DNA of 64,000 nt from assembly GCF_005239225.2 (NCBI RefSeq), contig NC_133298.1:744001-808000 (forward strand). Reading direction: 5' to 3'. Each line of letters opens with the position of its first letter. Position 1 is the stretch's first letter. The translations under genes and the position numbers were made by a program. This document shows, piece by piece, positions 35,833 to 46,545 of this stretch. The stretch comes from Populus alba. Lineage: Eukaryota; Streptophyta; Magnoliopsida; Malpighiales; Salicaceae. The notes beneath the pieces were generated by a model. The model did not search any database, was not told where the DNA came from, and saw only the letters and a list, made by a program, of their open reading frames with translations.

Positions 35833-37429
35833 AATAATAATTATAATACTCAGTACGTGGCGTTGTTACACCTGAGAATGATCCAAAAGATCGGGTCACA
35901 TGTTTCCAGCCTATATACTGAGTTTATGAAAAGATCAAAGGGATATATTACAGAATGTAAATAACAACAACAACAACAATAATAAAAATAATAGTAGTAG
36001 TAGTAGTAGTAGTAATAGAAGTAGATGAAGAAATTAATGAGAACTTTGAGTTGAAAGATTAATTTAAGGATTAAACAACGATAAAAATAAATGTCAAGGT
36101 TAGAGGATCCACTAATGGTACTTTCAAACAAGTATATATAAAACTCTTATTTACTCAATTGGAAACCAAACATAAAGGAGGTTCCAATCATATTATAAAT
36201 TGTTAACATGATTACATTAGTTATCTTATTCGAATAAAGCTAATACTTGTAAATGTTGGCAGGCATTCATGATTATAACTTATGTTAACAACAAATCAAG
36301 TCCCTTTCATAGCTCAGGTGTCGGTTATACCATACAATATGGGCTATGAAAGTACCAAGTATTTGTTGTACCAAGTGTTATACAACATAAATCTAGATTA
36401 ACCATTTAACAAGCAAAGTATTAAAAGTGAACAAGATAACAAATATAAAACATGTTAGTATCCAACGTTAAGGTCCATATTAAGTTTATATTATACTTAT
36501 TCTTACACCATTAGTGTACCCTTTTCACCTTGACATAATTAACTTAGCTAGACATAATGAAAGAAAGAAACATAAATGAACAAAATAAAAACATAAATGA
36601 GAAAGAAGTTAACTAAGTAAAGGAAAGGAAATGAAGTGCATAAACTTGATATTAATGAAAGCAAAACATAAGCAATACAAAGAGAGAAAGCAAGAGCATG
36701 ATCTTGATCTGGAAACCAAGATGCCTCAATACATGGTAAGTGCCTCCTTTTATAGGCCAAAATTTGGAACTATTGATTTGTTGACTAATTGATGAGTGGG
36801 TGGCCATATCTTGACTAGATAACAATCCTTATCTTCTTGTCTGATCAAGACGTCATTGCTAACATCATAATTTGCCCAGAATCCTCAAGAATGTTCTAGG
36901 AAATTATCTCAGCTTTCCAACAAAAAAAAGATGAGGTCATTTGGACTTCTAGAACTCAAGATATGGGCTGAACACTAAATAGTGTTTGGGCTGCAGAACA
37001 GCTTCGGACTTCTTCGTTGTTCCTTCCATTTGGACTTCAAAACGACCTTTTCAAATCTTGGGCTCCTCATGAAAGTTGTAGGCCTTTGTCTTACATTTCC
37101 ATCCATATAAAGTGGACCTAAATCCGAAATCTAGAGCTCCAGATATGATCCAATTACCGAGCAATGTTCCGGTTTGGACTACACCGACATCTCTTTTCTA
37201 AGTTTGGCCATTTCTTTGTCCTTTAACTTTCAATGCTTAAACTCATCAATCAATCCTTTTATTTATGTGATAGTCCTGCATTAAAAATGAGCATTTACCA
37301 TAAATTAAGGTATCTTATAATATCAAACTTGTTATTATAAAACATGATTTAGTTAAGGAGTTATTGATACTTCAAGTGCAAAATGATGATATAAAACCTT
37401 GATAAACATGCACTTTTAAGTACTAATCA
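35689..37429 (-). repeat. LTR B (3' LTR of element C), directly abutting satellite
   Basis: It is 1741 bp, with the same termini as the other LTRs. Its outer end is complete. Satellite S2 stops at 'actcac' (35684), four unexplained bases 'ataa' follow, and the LTR begins. Inside are CAA/TAA and TAG microsatellites (about 35798-35850 and 35962-36015). The matching five bases are not found beyond LTR D, so there is no target-site duplication for the B-C-D unit. Confidence 0.92.
36749..36754 (-). promoter_or_regulatory. LTR TATA box, LTR B
   Basis: Same CCTATAAAAGGAGG context as in the other LTRs. As a 3' LTR its transcript would run out into S2 satellite on the minus strand. Confidence 0.55.
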
Positions 37430-37441
37430 CACCCCCCAACC
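37430..37441 (-). other. Polypurine tract, element C
   Basis: The minus strand reads GGTTGGGGGGTG immediately before the LTR start TGATTAGTAC, as expected for the plus-strand primer of a retroelement. Confidence 0.75.
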
Positions 37442-38672
37442 AGTTTATTACTAGTCCCTAGTAATCTAAAGCGTTAAAATAGAGAAACAATTTGCAAGTT
37501 CCACAAAGCAAGGCATTTCATCATTCAACTTCCATTAATCTATCCAGATAAACAAACTCTCATTAAATTTATATTCCTGCTTCATACTTCGTAAACAAGA
37601 TATTAATAAACCTTCTTTTTGTGTGCTCAATGAAAACATAGATGATGGGGGCTTTTTTGTTGGAAGAAAAAACAATATTATGTTCAAATGTTTAAGGTGA
37701 ACTTCCTTGGGTTGGGATTATTTTTTTTTTCTTTTTATTTATATACACATACAACTTAAAACACAATGTATCTTTAACCCATGTAACGAGTTTTAGGCTA
37801 ATGACTCCCAGACCAGTTGGTCTTAGGGCATTAAGTGTTGAGACACCCCTACGAGCTTAACAACTCGGGTTGCAGATACTAATACGTAGATAGTGCAATG
37901 TTTGATTCCCTTAAGCTTTTCTCCTTAACCCATGTAACAAGCTTTGGGCCAATAGCTCCCAAGTCAGTTGACTTTAGGGTATTAGGTGTTAAAACACCCC
38001 TTCGGGCTTAATTGCTTAGGTTATGGAGGCTACGAAACCAAACTTATCCACGTTTTATTATCATCAATACTATCTTTTTTTTTCTTTTTCTTTTTCTCTC
38101 TTTTTCTCTCTTTTTTTTTTTTTTTTTTTTTTTGCAAATTATATACTATCCTTTACCCTTAGTTGTTACCTTCAACAAAAGAACATAATTACTGTAATAA
38201 TCCAATGTGCAACCCACAATCATATGTTAAAGTGTGTGTGTGAAAATGAAGGTTTAATAATACTTGTTAAATGAGTATATGAGCAGAATCAAGTGATAAC
38301 AATGTGAGAGTTTGTAACCTGAATATTTCAAGAAGTATTATGATAGACCTTGGTAATGAAACTTACTAAGATGCGTCTCTAGAGTCAATAAAATTGATTC
38401 CATACTCTGCCATCCTAATAACAATTTTGTCAAATGGTTTTAATAATAGCAAAAACAGTTAGCAAGTTAGTATTTTTTTTTTTTTGAAAGTACTACCCTC
38501 TCCCCCCAACCAAAACGAGACATTGTCCTCAATGTTCGAAGGTAGAAAGATAGAGTATAGAAGACATCACCTGAAAACAGCGAACAATGACAAACCTGAA
38601 ATACACTTAAACAAACATAAGAAGTAACAAAACAAAATAATATGCTATTAATAAAACCAAAAGACACAAGTT
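37442..38672 (-). other. 3' noncoding internal region of element C
   Basis: Same block as 1-1085. It has T-tracts near 37720-37735, 38073-38133 and 38472-38485, a direct-repeat pair starting about 37776 and 37927, and an inner polypurine-like stretch near 38499-38512 next to ACATTGTCCTCAATGT at 38520-38535. I see no gene here. Confidence 0.75.
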
Positions 38673-39327
38673 TCACAGATGAAGGCTCAAATCTAATCTA
38701 AGCTTTTTACGGCTTTCCTTAGTTGACCAATCTAGGCGACTCATGCAGGGATCAATGATAGGGATGAAAGATTGTAGTTGGTCAATCAATTGTTCAGCAG
38801 TAGCAGCAGAGATTATGATTCGTCGTGCCGAAGATGTTAGAAATTCCTGTTCCACAGCTTGATCAAGGAAAGACAGCAACTTATCATAAAAAACCATTAA
38901 CATTTAACAAACCTATAGGTTTATGGTGAATGTGCAGTTGGGCCCAAGATGAAATATGAAAGATCTCTTCCAATGTGCCCAGACCACCTGGTAAGGCAAT
39001 GAAGGCATCAGCATGGTTAAACATGGTATTCAGTCGGTCAGACATTGTTGGGACCTGTAGTTCCTCTCCAATTGTTTTTCCAATGATGTCCCCAGTTGCT
39101 AAAGCTTTGGGGACAACCCCCAAAACTTGACTGCCTCCTAAAAATGCAGCCATTGACACACCTCCCATTAACCCAAGGCTGCCTCCCCCATACACTAAAT
39201 GAATCTTTCTCTCAGCTAGTACCCGACCAAGATGATTTGCTAATTCTAAAAACTCTTTTTCTTTCCCAGAACTGGATCCACCGAAAACACAAATATTTTT
39301 TATGTGATGACTTGAGGAACCTGCCAT
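38673..39327 (-). pseudogene. LOG: LOG-family cytokinin riboside 5'-monophosphate phosphoribohydrolase carried by element C
   Basis: LOG enzymes release active cytokinin bases from cytokinin riboside monophosphates in the cytosol or nucleus of plants. Reading from the ATG at 39325-39327 about 217 residues can be followed, the usual LOG length. They include V-Y-G-G-G-S-L-G-L-M-G (residues 45-55) and the family signature P-G-G-L-G-T-L-E-E (113-121) with its catalytic glutamate. Two oddities: the usual C-V-F-C-G-S-S reads C-V-F-G-G-S-S, and the lysine of the canonical R-K pair before the signature is leucine. The coding stretch has no introns, whereas plant LOG genes normally have several. One frameshift lies in an A-run at about 38886-38895 (six A here, five in copy D), possibly a consensus error. 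The gene runs in the same sense as the retroelement, downstream of the zinc-finger ORF. Confidence 0.88.
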
Positions 39328-39393
39328 TTCTACACACTTCTATATTTGATGAATGTATGGGATGAGTAGAAATGAAGGGAAGGAAGAGAAGAA

Positions 39394-39399
39394 TTTATA
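39394..39399 (-). promoter_or_regulatory. Possible TATA box for LOG, element C
   Basis: The minus strand reads CATCTATAAATTCTTC about 67-72 bp upstream of the LOG start, leaving room for a 5' leader of about 40 bp that is CT-rich. A (GA)n/(CT)n microsatellite lies farther upstream (39459-39477). The same arrangement is kept in element D. It suggests LOG brought some promoter sequence with it; activity is inferred. Confidence 0.45.
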
Positions 39400-39567
39400 G
39401 ATGAAAAAGTGAAAATGCAATCATACCACCTATATGTAGGCCGCTGTAGTCTCACAAACTCTCTCTCTCTCTCTCTTTATTAATTATTTTATTTTGAAAA
39501 AGCATGTATGTACAGGTAGTTGTGATTGTGGCTCACATCTTCCCTTGGTTTTACGTCCAAGAACGGC

Positions 39568-40128
39568 TTAAACGCCCTCTATGGGTCGGGGATAGGCTTC
39601 CCATCCAGTTTTTCTTAAAAACTGGCAAACAGGGTCTTTTTTAGTCAGATTCCCAAGACTAAGTCGATCATGTTCTTTATGGAATTGTGGCCATAAATCA
39701 TGAATTACACGATGCACATCTCCACTAGGATGCGTCTCAAGGGTCAACAAAAGATTATCTAAAGACCCCTTACTCAGGCCATCCTTAATGAATTGTATCT
39801 TATCTTCACGGTTTACAGATACCATTCCTAAAGAACGACATGTCGCATTACAAGTCCATCTGGCACATCGATGACAGACTTTCAGTCATTTTGCACGACG
39901 TTTCTTTGCAAAAGTGCTTTTACCTGTTCCAGGCATGTGTGAAATGAAAGAATTGGAGGACTCACCTGATAATCGGACCTTTGCTTCAATTAGCCAGCGA
40001 ATATCTTCAGGAATTCCATGATTCATTAACAACCTCAATCTTGCACACCTAGCACGGTAAATTTTTGTAATCGCATTCTGAGGCAGAGCGGGAAAATACC
40101 TTTTCAACTTTTCAAGAGTGGTGTCCAT
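39568..40128 (-). pseudogene. Cysteine-rich nucleic-acid-binding-like ORF (carlavirus NABP-like), element C, one nonsense codon
   Basis: Same gene as at 47447-48007. Start ATG at 40126-40128, stop at 39568-39570, expected length about 186 residues. The frame is open from the start through the basic box K-K-R-R-A-K (residues 75-80). It is then interrupted by a TGA where copies A and D have CGA, a C-to-T change at a CpG, and continues in the same frame beyond. A TATA-like stretch (TGTATATATTTG, minus strand, about 40187-40198) lies about 60 bp upstream of the start. It sits between the pol remnant and LOG. The homology call is from motif layout only. Confidence 0.5.
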
Positions 40129-40339
40129 TTTAAAATTAGAATTGGGGAAAATATTCAAAGAAGGGAGAAAGAGCAGAGAATTGTACAAATATATACAAAT
40201 ATCAGTTATTTGGGAAACTGAAAGAACCGACTTAAGAGTCACGGAGTAACCGTTATCCGCCATTTGACCGGGGTGAGAGACTAGCAAAACAAAAGTCACA
40301 CTAAAAAAGCAACAAAAAATGTGAGAAAAAACAAAATAA

Positions 40340-41060
40340 TCAACCTTTATCAATAAGATTATTCAAACCAATGGATTCATTTTCACTAGGAAACTCATCA
40401 AAAGTAAGCTTTTAAACGATGTTCATTTACCTTCAAAACATTGTCATTCTTTGGATTCTCAATATCAAGGGCCCCATAAGGATACACATGTTTCAAAATA
40501 AATGGACCGCTCCATCTTGATCTTAGTTTTTCAGGAAATAAATGGAGTTGAGAATTATAAAGCAAAACTTTTTGACCAGTATCAACTTTTTGACAATTTT
40601 CACAAGTTTTGCAGAATGCATGTGTGTCCTTGAACATGGTGGGCCAATAAAATCCATTTTGTAAGATTTTTGCAGTCGTCTCTCTTGATGAGAATTGACT
40701 CCCACATGCTTCAGAATGACAAAGTTTAATGACATTACTTACCTCATTGTCGAGGAATGCATTTTTGAAATATTTGATCAGGACAATTTTTTGAATAAGT
40801 AAGGGTCATCTAAGTAAAAGTTCTTCACTTCGTTCAAAAACTTTCCTTTGTCTTCGGTACTCCAGTGAGCTGGCAAATCTCCTGTTGCAAGAAAATTGAT
40901 ATTTTTAGCAAACCAAGGCATTGAACTGAGAGAAAGTAAGGATTCTTCAGGAAAGTAATCATCGATTGGTGTGATGTCAGATATCAAATCTGTTGTCACT
41001 CTTGACAAAAGATCGGCATCAATATTTTCGGTGCCTTTTTCATCCGTGATTTCTTCCTGA
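40340..41060 (-). pseudogene. pol remnant: RNase H end and integrase N- and C-terminal parts without core, element C
   Basis: The reading starts at the tail of RNase H (E-K-G-T-E-N-I-D-A-D-L-L-S-R, about 41010-41045). It continues through an acidic linker to the integrase zinc module ([17 protein letters not shown]-x2-C). It then jumps to [10 protein letters not shown] and the C-terminal R-S-R-W-S-G-P-F module. The DDE core that lies between these parts in element A (about 2187-2904) is absent, so the product cannot be an active integrase. One frameshift separates 40778 from 40735. Confidence 0.85.
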
Positions 41061-41989
41061 GAATAAATCATTTGCAAAATCTTCATATTCATCCAACTCA
41101 ATTTTACTCAAAGTAGATTCAAGTTGATCATGAACTAATTCTTCAATATGATCTACTTCTTGTAAATCATTATCATCTCCAGGCTGCTTGCAAACGTTGA
41201 AATATTCATCTCTAATGTCATGTTTCCAAAAGATAACTTCATGAGTCCATTCCTACAATTAATCAATGCATTGAAGTTGCAAGAAACGGACGTCCTAAAA
41301 TAATAGGAAATGAATTACATGCTTCAACAGGTTGCGTGTCCAAGACAATAAAATCCACAAGGATAAATGAATTTATCGACTTGTACTAACACATCTTCAA
41401 TTATTCCTCTAGGCACTTTTACAGATCTATCGGCGAGTAAAAGAGTTACAGAAGTTGGTTTTAACTCACCTAGATTGAGACTTTGAAAAACTGAATATGG
41501 AAGTAAATTCACACTAGCTCCAAGATCAAGTAAGGCTCTTTCAATTTTATGTTCTCCAATAAAGCAAGAAATTGTAGGACAACCAGGGTCTTTATATTTC
41601 AAAGCATTATTGTTTTGAAGAATGGCACTTACTTGTTCGGCTAAAAAGGCTTTCTTTTTCACATTCAGTTTTCTCTTCACAGTGCACAAATCTTTCAAAA
41701 ATTTAGCATAGGAAGGAACCTGTTTAATAGCATCCAACAAAGGTATATTGATCCTTACCTGTTTGAAAATTTCAAAGATTTCAGAGTTGTGATTGACTTT
41801 CCTTTGTTTGGTCATGGCATGAGGAAATGGAAGTGCTGGCGGGGAATCAGCCTTTTCTTTGCAATGTTCAGGTTCAACCCCTTCCTTACCCTCAGAGATA
41901 GACTCATCATCTTTCTCACAAGGTTCAAGAATGGGTTTTTCAATAACCTTACCACTACGAAGAGTGATGACTGATTTGACTTGATCCAT
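41061..41989 (-). pseudogene. Aspartic protease region, element C
   Basis: It contains L-D-L-G-A-S-V-N-L-L-P and, after a frameshift near 41355, the downstream part with the I-x-G-R-P-F-L-A block. At its end the protease reading joins the RNase H tail directly (Q-E-E-I-T-D then E-K-G-T-E-N). The RT deletion is in frame at the junction. Gag and protease up to 41324 form one open stretch of 470 codons (41324-42736). Confidence 0.85.
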
Positions 41990-43328
41990 GTGTTGGCTTC
42001 CAGAACTACTGGCATTTGCATTGTATTGCCCTTTTGGATTTTGCTGTGGTTGGGAAGGAAACTTACCTTTCTCTTGGAAACTGAGAGCAGATGTTAATTT
42101 TGCAAGAGCATCTTTAAAATCGGTCATGCTTTGAGCAAGTTGAGTGTTGATTATCTCCTGCTTTTCAATGAATGCATGCAATGTTTCCTCAAAATTTCTT
42201 CTAGGAGGTGGAGCATAAGGAGGTGCATATCCATGAGAATTTTGGAAATTATGGTGTGCTTGAAACGGTGGATGTGAAGTTTGTGCATTGTTGCTATCAC
42301 TCTTCCAACTAAAATTTGGGTGATTTCTCCAACCAGGGTTATATGTTTGTGAGTATGGGTTATGGTTGGGTCTTTGGAAACTGTTTAAAGCATGGGCTTG
42401 TTCATGGAGGCATTCCTTGAAAGAAGGCAAAGTTGGACAATCATTGGTTGCATGCTCATTTGTTTCACAGATTTGACACACAATGTCTTGAACAGATTTT
42501 AATTGACCACTCTTTTTTAATTCTAGTGCCTCGACTTTTCTAGCTAAAGATGCAAACTTGGCTTGGAGGTCATGATCTTCCCTAAGGTTGTGCATACCCC
42601 CACTAGATGTATGAGGTTGAGTTTTACCTGGTGCCTCATAAGTACCTGTGGTGTCCCAATTTTGAGCATTTTCAGCTAGCAAGTCTAGGTACTCCATTGC
42701 TTCATTAGGGTCTTTATCTTCAAAGTTCCATTGCACATCAATTCAACCATTTGCCTATCTCTAGGTGTTAAAACCTTCATAAAAATATGAAACCAATCTC
42801 CATGTTTCAAAACCATGATGTGGGCAAGTATTAAGCAAATCTCGATACCTATCCCAACATTGGTAAAATGTTTCTCCTGGTTTTTGAGTGAAAGTGATGA
42901 TTTGTCTTTTGAAAGAGTTTGTTCTGTGAGATGGAAAAAACTTCTTTAAAAATTGTTGTTGCATTTCATCCCAAGCATGAATAGATCCTGGTCTCAAATT
43001 TTGTAGCCATGTTTTAGCTTTATCTTTTAATGAAAAAGGAAAAAGCTTTAATCGAATGGTGTTCATGCTACAATTTGAGTTATTATAGGTATTACAGACC
43101 TCCTCAAATTCCCTTAAATGCAAGTATGGATTTTCTAAGTCTAAGCCATGAAAAGATGGTAAAAGTTGAATAATGTCTGGCTTAGAAATTAAAATGAGAT
43201 GCATCAGGAGGGAAAACTATGCATGAGGGTGCACTTGTTCTTGTAGGATTCATGTGATCTCTAAGTGTTCTCATACGGTTATTCTCATTATTCTCATTAT
43301 GAAGCGATTGATTATCTTCTTCGGCCAT
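41990..43328 (-). pseudogene. Gag, element C
   Basis: Start ATG at 43326-43328 (M-A-E-E-D). The retrotrans_gag domain occupies the first half. The CCHC zinc knuckle (C-Q-I-C ... H-A-T-N-D-C) is near 42430-42475, followed by an N/Q/P-rich spacer. It reads on into protease without a stop. Single-base differences from copies A and D break the frame near 43190 (an extra base), 42770 and 42725. A Gag able to package RNA would be useful even to a non-autonomous element. Confidence 0.85.
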
Positions 43329-43535
43329 ATTTTCTGAAAATGATGAGGATAGCCTACAAAGTCGACCACTTAATGTACGTGACCAAACTCTCATGCACTT
43401 GTAAGAAGAGAATAAAAGGAAGAAAACAAAAGAGAAGAAAAAGAAACAAAAGAAAACAAAAGAAACAAAGTTAAATAAAATGAAAAGTGAAAAGAGAAAA
43501 TAAAATAAATATTATAATTTATACAAGAATTTACC

Positions 43536-43553
43536 TCCCCGGCAACGGCGCCA
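43536..43553 (-). other. Primer binding site, element C
   Basis: The minus strand reads TGGCGCCGTTGCCGGGGA, 7 bp inside the LTR edge. It is the tRNA-Asp-type PBS commonly reported for Athila elements; the tRNA assignment is from memory of the class. Confidence 0.8.
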
Positions 43554-43560
43554 AAAAACT

Positions 43561-45311
43561 TGACACGACCAAAAGCTTGATGTCTTTTCCCAAGTGCAGG
43601 AGTGTCGAAGTAATAAATAACCCGGCAAGACCGGGGTCGAACCACAGAGAGGTTAATTGTATAAATTATAAATAACAATACAACAACAACAACAACAACA
43701 ACAATAATAACAATAATAATAATTATAATACTCAGTACGTGGCGTTGTTACACCTGAGAATGATCCAAAAGACGGGTCACAGGTTTCCAGCCTATATACT
43801 GAGTTTATGAAAAGATCAAAGGGATATATTACAGAATGTAAATAACAACAACAACAACAATAATAATAAAATAATAGTAGTAGTAGTAGTAGTAATAGAA
43901 GAAGATGAAGAAATTAATGAGAACTTTGAGTTGAAAGATTAATGTAAGGATTAAACCAACGATAAAAATAAATGTCAAGGTTAGAGGATCCACTAATGGT
44001 ACTTCAAACAAGTATAATATAAACTCTTATTACTCAATTGGAAACCACACATAAAGGAGGTTCCCAATCAGATTATAAATTGTTAACATGATTACATTAG
44101 TTATCTTATTCGAATAAAGCTAATACTTGTAAATGTTGGCAGGCATTCATGATTATAACTTATGTTAACAACAAATCAAGTCCCTTTCATAGCTCAGGTG
44201 TCGGTTATACCATACAGTATGGGCTATGAAAGTACCAAGTATTTGTTGTACCAAGTGTTATACAACATAAATCTAGATAACCATTTAACAAGCAAAGTAT
44301 TAAAAGTGAACAAGATAACAAATATAAAACATGTTAGTATCCAACGTTAAGGTCCATATTAAGTTTATATTATACTTATTCTTACACCATTAGTGTACCC
44401 TTTTCACCTTGACATAATTAACTTAGCTAAACATAATGAAAGAAAGAAACATAAATGAACAAGATAAGAACATAAATGAGAAAGAACTTAACTAAGTAAA
44501 GAAAAGGAAATGAAAGTGCATAAACTTGATATTAATGAAAGCAAGAACATAAGCAATACAAAGAGAGAAAGCAAGAGCATGATCTTGATCTGGAAACCAA
44601 GATGCCTCAATACATGGTAAGTGCCTCCTTTTATAGGCCAAAATTTGGAACTATTGATTTGTTGACTAATTGATGAGTGGGTGGCCACATCTTGACTAGA
44701 TAACAATCCTTATCTTCTTGTCTGATCAAGACGTCATTGCTAACATCATAATTTGCCCAGAATCCTCAAGAATGTTCTAGGAAATTGTCTCAGCTTTCCA
44801 ACAAAAAAAAGATGAGGTCATTTGGACTTCTAGAACTCAAGATATGGGCTGAACACTAAATAGTGTTTGGGCTGCAGGACAGCTTCGGACTTCTTCGTTG
44901 TTCCTTCAATTTGGACTTCAAAAAGACCTTTTCAAATCTTGGGCTCCTCATGAAAGTTGTAGGCCTTTGTCTTACCTTTCCATCCATATAAAGTGGACCT
45001 AAATCCGAAATCTAGAGCTCCAGATATGATCCAATTACCGAGCAATGTTCCGGTTTGGACTGCACCCGACATCTCTTTTCTAAGTTTGGCCATCTCTTTG
45101 TCCTTTAACTTTCAATGCTTAAACTCATCAATCAATCCTTTTATTTATGTGATAGTCCTGCATTTAAAATGAGCATTTACCATAAATTAAGGTATCTTAT
45201 AATATCAAACTTGTTATTATAAAACATGCTTTAGTTAAGGAGTTATTGATACTTCAAGTGCAAAATGATGATATAAAACCTTGATAAACATGCACTTTTA
45301 AGTACTAATCA
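43561..45311 (-). repeat. LTR C, shared by elements C and D
   Basis: It is 1751 bp. The PBS of C lies on its left and the PPT of D on its right, so one LTR acts as 5' LTR of C and 3' LTR of D. It contains CAA/TAA (about 43680-43733) and TAG (about 43875-43899) microsatellites. It is closely similar to LTRs B and D. Confidence 0.92.
44630..44635 (-). promoter_or_regulatory. LTR TATA box, LTR C
   Basis: Same CCTATAAAAGGAGG context as in the other LTRs. As 5' LTR of element C it could drive the genomic transcript that includes the cargo genes. Confidence 0.6.
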
Positions 45312-45323
45312 CACCCCCCAACC
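45312..45323 (-). other. Polypurine tract, element D
   Basis: The minus strand reads GGTTGGGGGGTG immediately before the LTR start. Confidence 0.75.
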
Positions 45324-46339
45324 AGCTTATTACTAGTCCCTAGTAATCTAAAGCGTTAAAATAGAGAAACAATTTGCAAGTTCCACAAAGCAAGGCATTT
45401 ATCATTCAACTTCCATTAATCTATCCAGATAAACAAACTCTCATTAAATTTATATTCCTGCTTCATACTTCGTAAACAAGATATTAATAAACCTTCTTTT
45501 TGTGTGCTCAATGAAAACATAGATGATGGGGCTTTTGTTGGAAGAAAACAATATTATGTTCAAATGTTTAAGGTGAACTTCCTTGGGTTGGGATTTTTTT
45601 TCTTCTTTTTTTTTTTTCTTTTTTTATTTATATACACATACAACTTAAAACACAATGTATCTTTAACCCATGTAACGAGTTTTAGGCTAATGACTCCCAG
45701 ACCAGTTGGTCTTAGGGCATTAGGTGTTGAGACACCCCTACGAGCTTAACAACTCGGGTTGCAGATACTGATACGTAGATAGTGCAATGTTTAATTCCCT
45801 TAAGCTTTTCTCCTTAACCCATGTAACAAGCTTTGGGCCAATAGCTCCCAAGTCAGTTGACTTTAGGGTATTAGGTGTTAAAACACCCCTTCGGGCTTAA
45901 TTGCTTAGGTTAGGGAGGCTACGAAACCAAACTTATCCACGTTTTATTATCATCAATACTATCTTTTTTTTTTTTTTTTTCTCTTTTTTTTTTCTTTGCA
46001 AATTATATACTATCCTTTTCCCTTAGTTGTTACCTTCAACAAAAGAACATAATTAATGTAATAATCCAATGTGCAACCCACAATCATATGTTAAAGTGTG
46101 TGTGTGAAAATGAAGGTTTAATAATACTTGTTAAATGAGTATAGGAGCAAAATCAAGTGATAACAATGTGAGAGTTTGTAAACCTGAATATTTCAAGAAG
46201 TATTATGATAGACCTTGGTAATGAAACTTACTAAGATGCGTCTCTAGAGTCAATAAAATTGATTCCATACTCTGCCATCCTAATAACAATTTTGTCAAAT
46301 GGTTTTAATAATAGCAAAAACAGTTAGCAAGTTAGTATT

Positions 46340-46370
<31 letters not shown>

Positions 46371-46545
46371 CTCTCCCCCCAACCAAAACGAGACATTGTC
46401 CTCAATGTTCGAAGGTAGAAAGATAGAGTATAAAAGACATCACCTGAAACAGCGAACAATGACAAACCTGAAACACACTTAAACAAACATAAGAAGTAAC
46501 AAAACAAAATAATATGCTATTAATAAAACCAAAAGACACAAGGTT
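45324..46545 (-). other. 3' noncoding internal region of element D
   Basis: Same block as in A and C. T-tracts lie near 45593-45625, 45964-45997 and 46339-46359. The direct-repeat pair starts about 45666 and 45817. An inner polypurine-like stretch is followed by ACATTGTCCTCAATGT at 46393-46408. I see no gene here. Confidence 0.75.

Larger units (their letters stand above)
35689..45311 (-). mobile_element. Non-autonomous Athila-derived element C with LOG and zinc-finger cargo
   Basis: Flanked by LTR B (element-sense 3' LTR) and LTR C (5' LTR). Sense order on the minus strand: LTR C, PBS, gag, protease, short pol remnant (integrase N-terminal zinc module joined to C-terminal module), cysteine-rich ORF, LOG, 3' noncoding region, PPT, LTR B. 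Compared with element A about 1.56 kb of RT/RNase H and about 0.72 kb of integrase core are missing. Transposition would need enzymes in trans. It shares LTR C with element D. Confidence 0.88.

Noticed and set aside
39900..39940. Walker A (P-loop) reading of G-T-G-K-S-T in the zinc-finger ORF
   Set aside because: The first glycine of G-x4-G-K-S/T is absent (a histidine stands there) and no Walker B is visible. The block fits better as the lead-in to the basic box.
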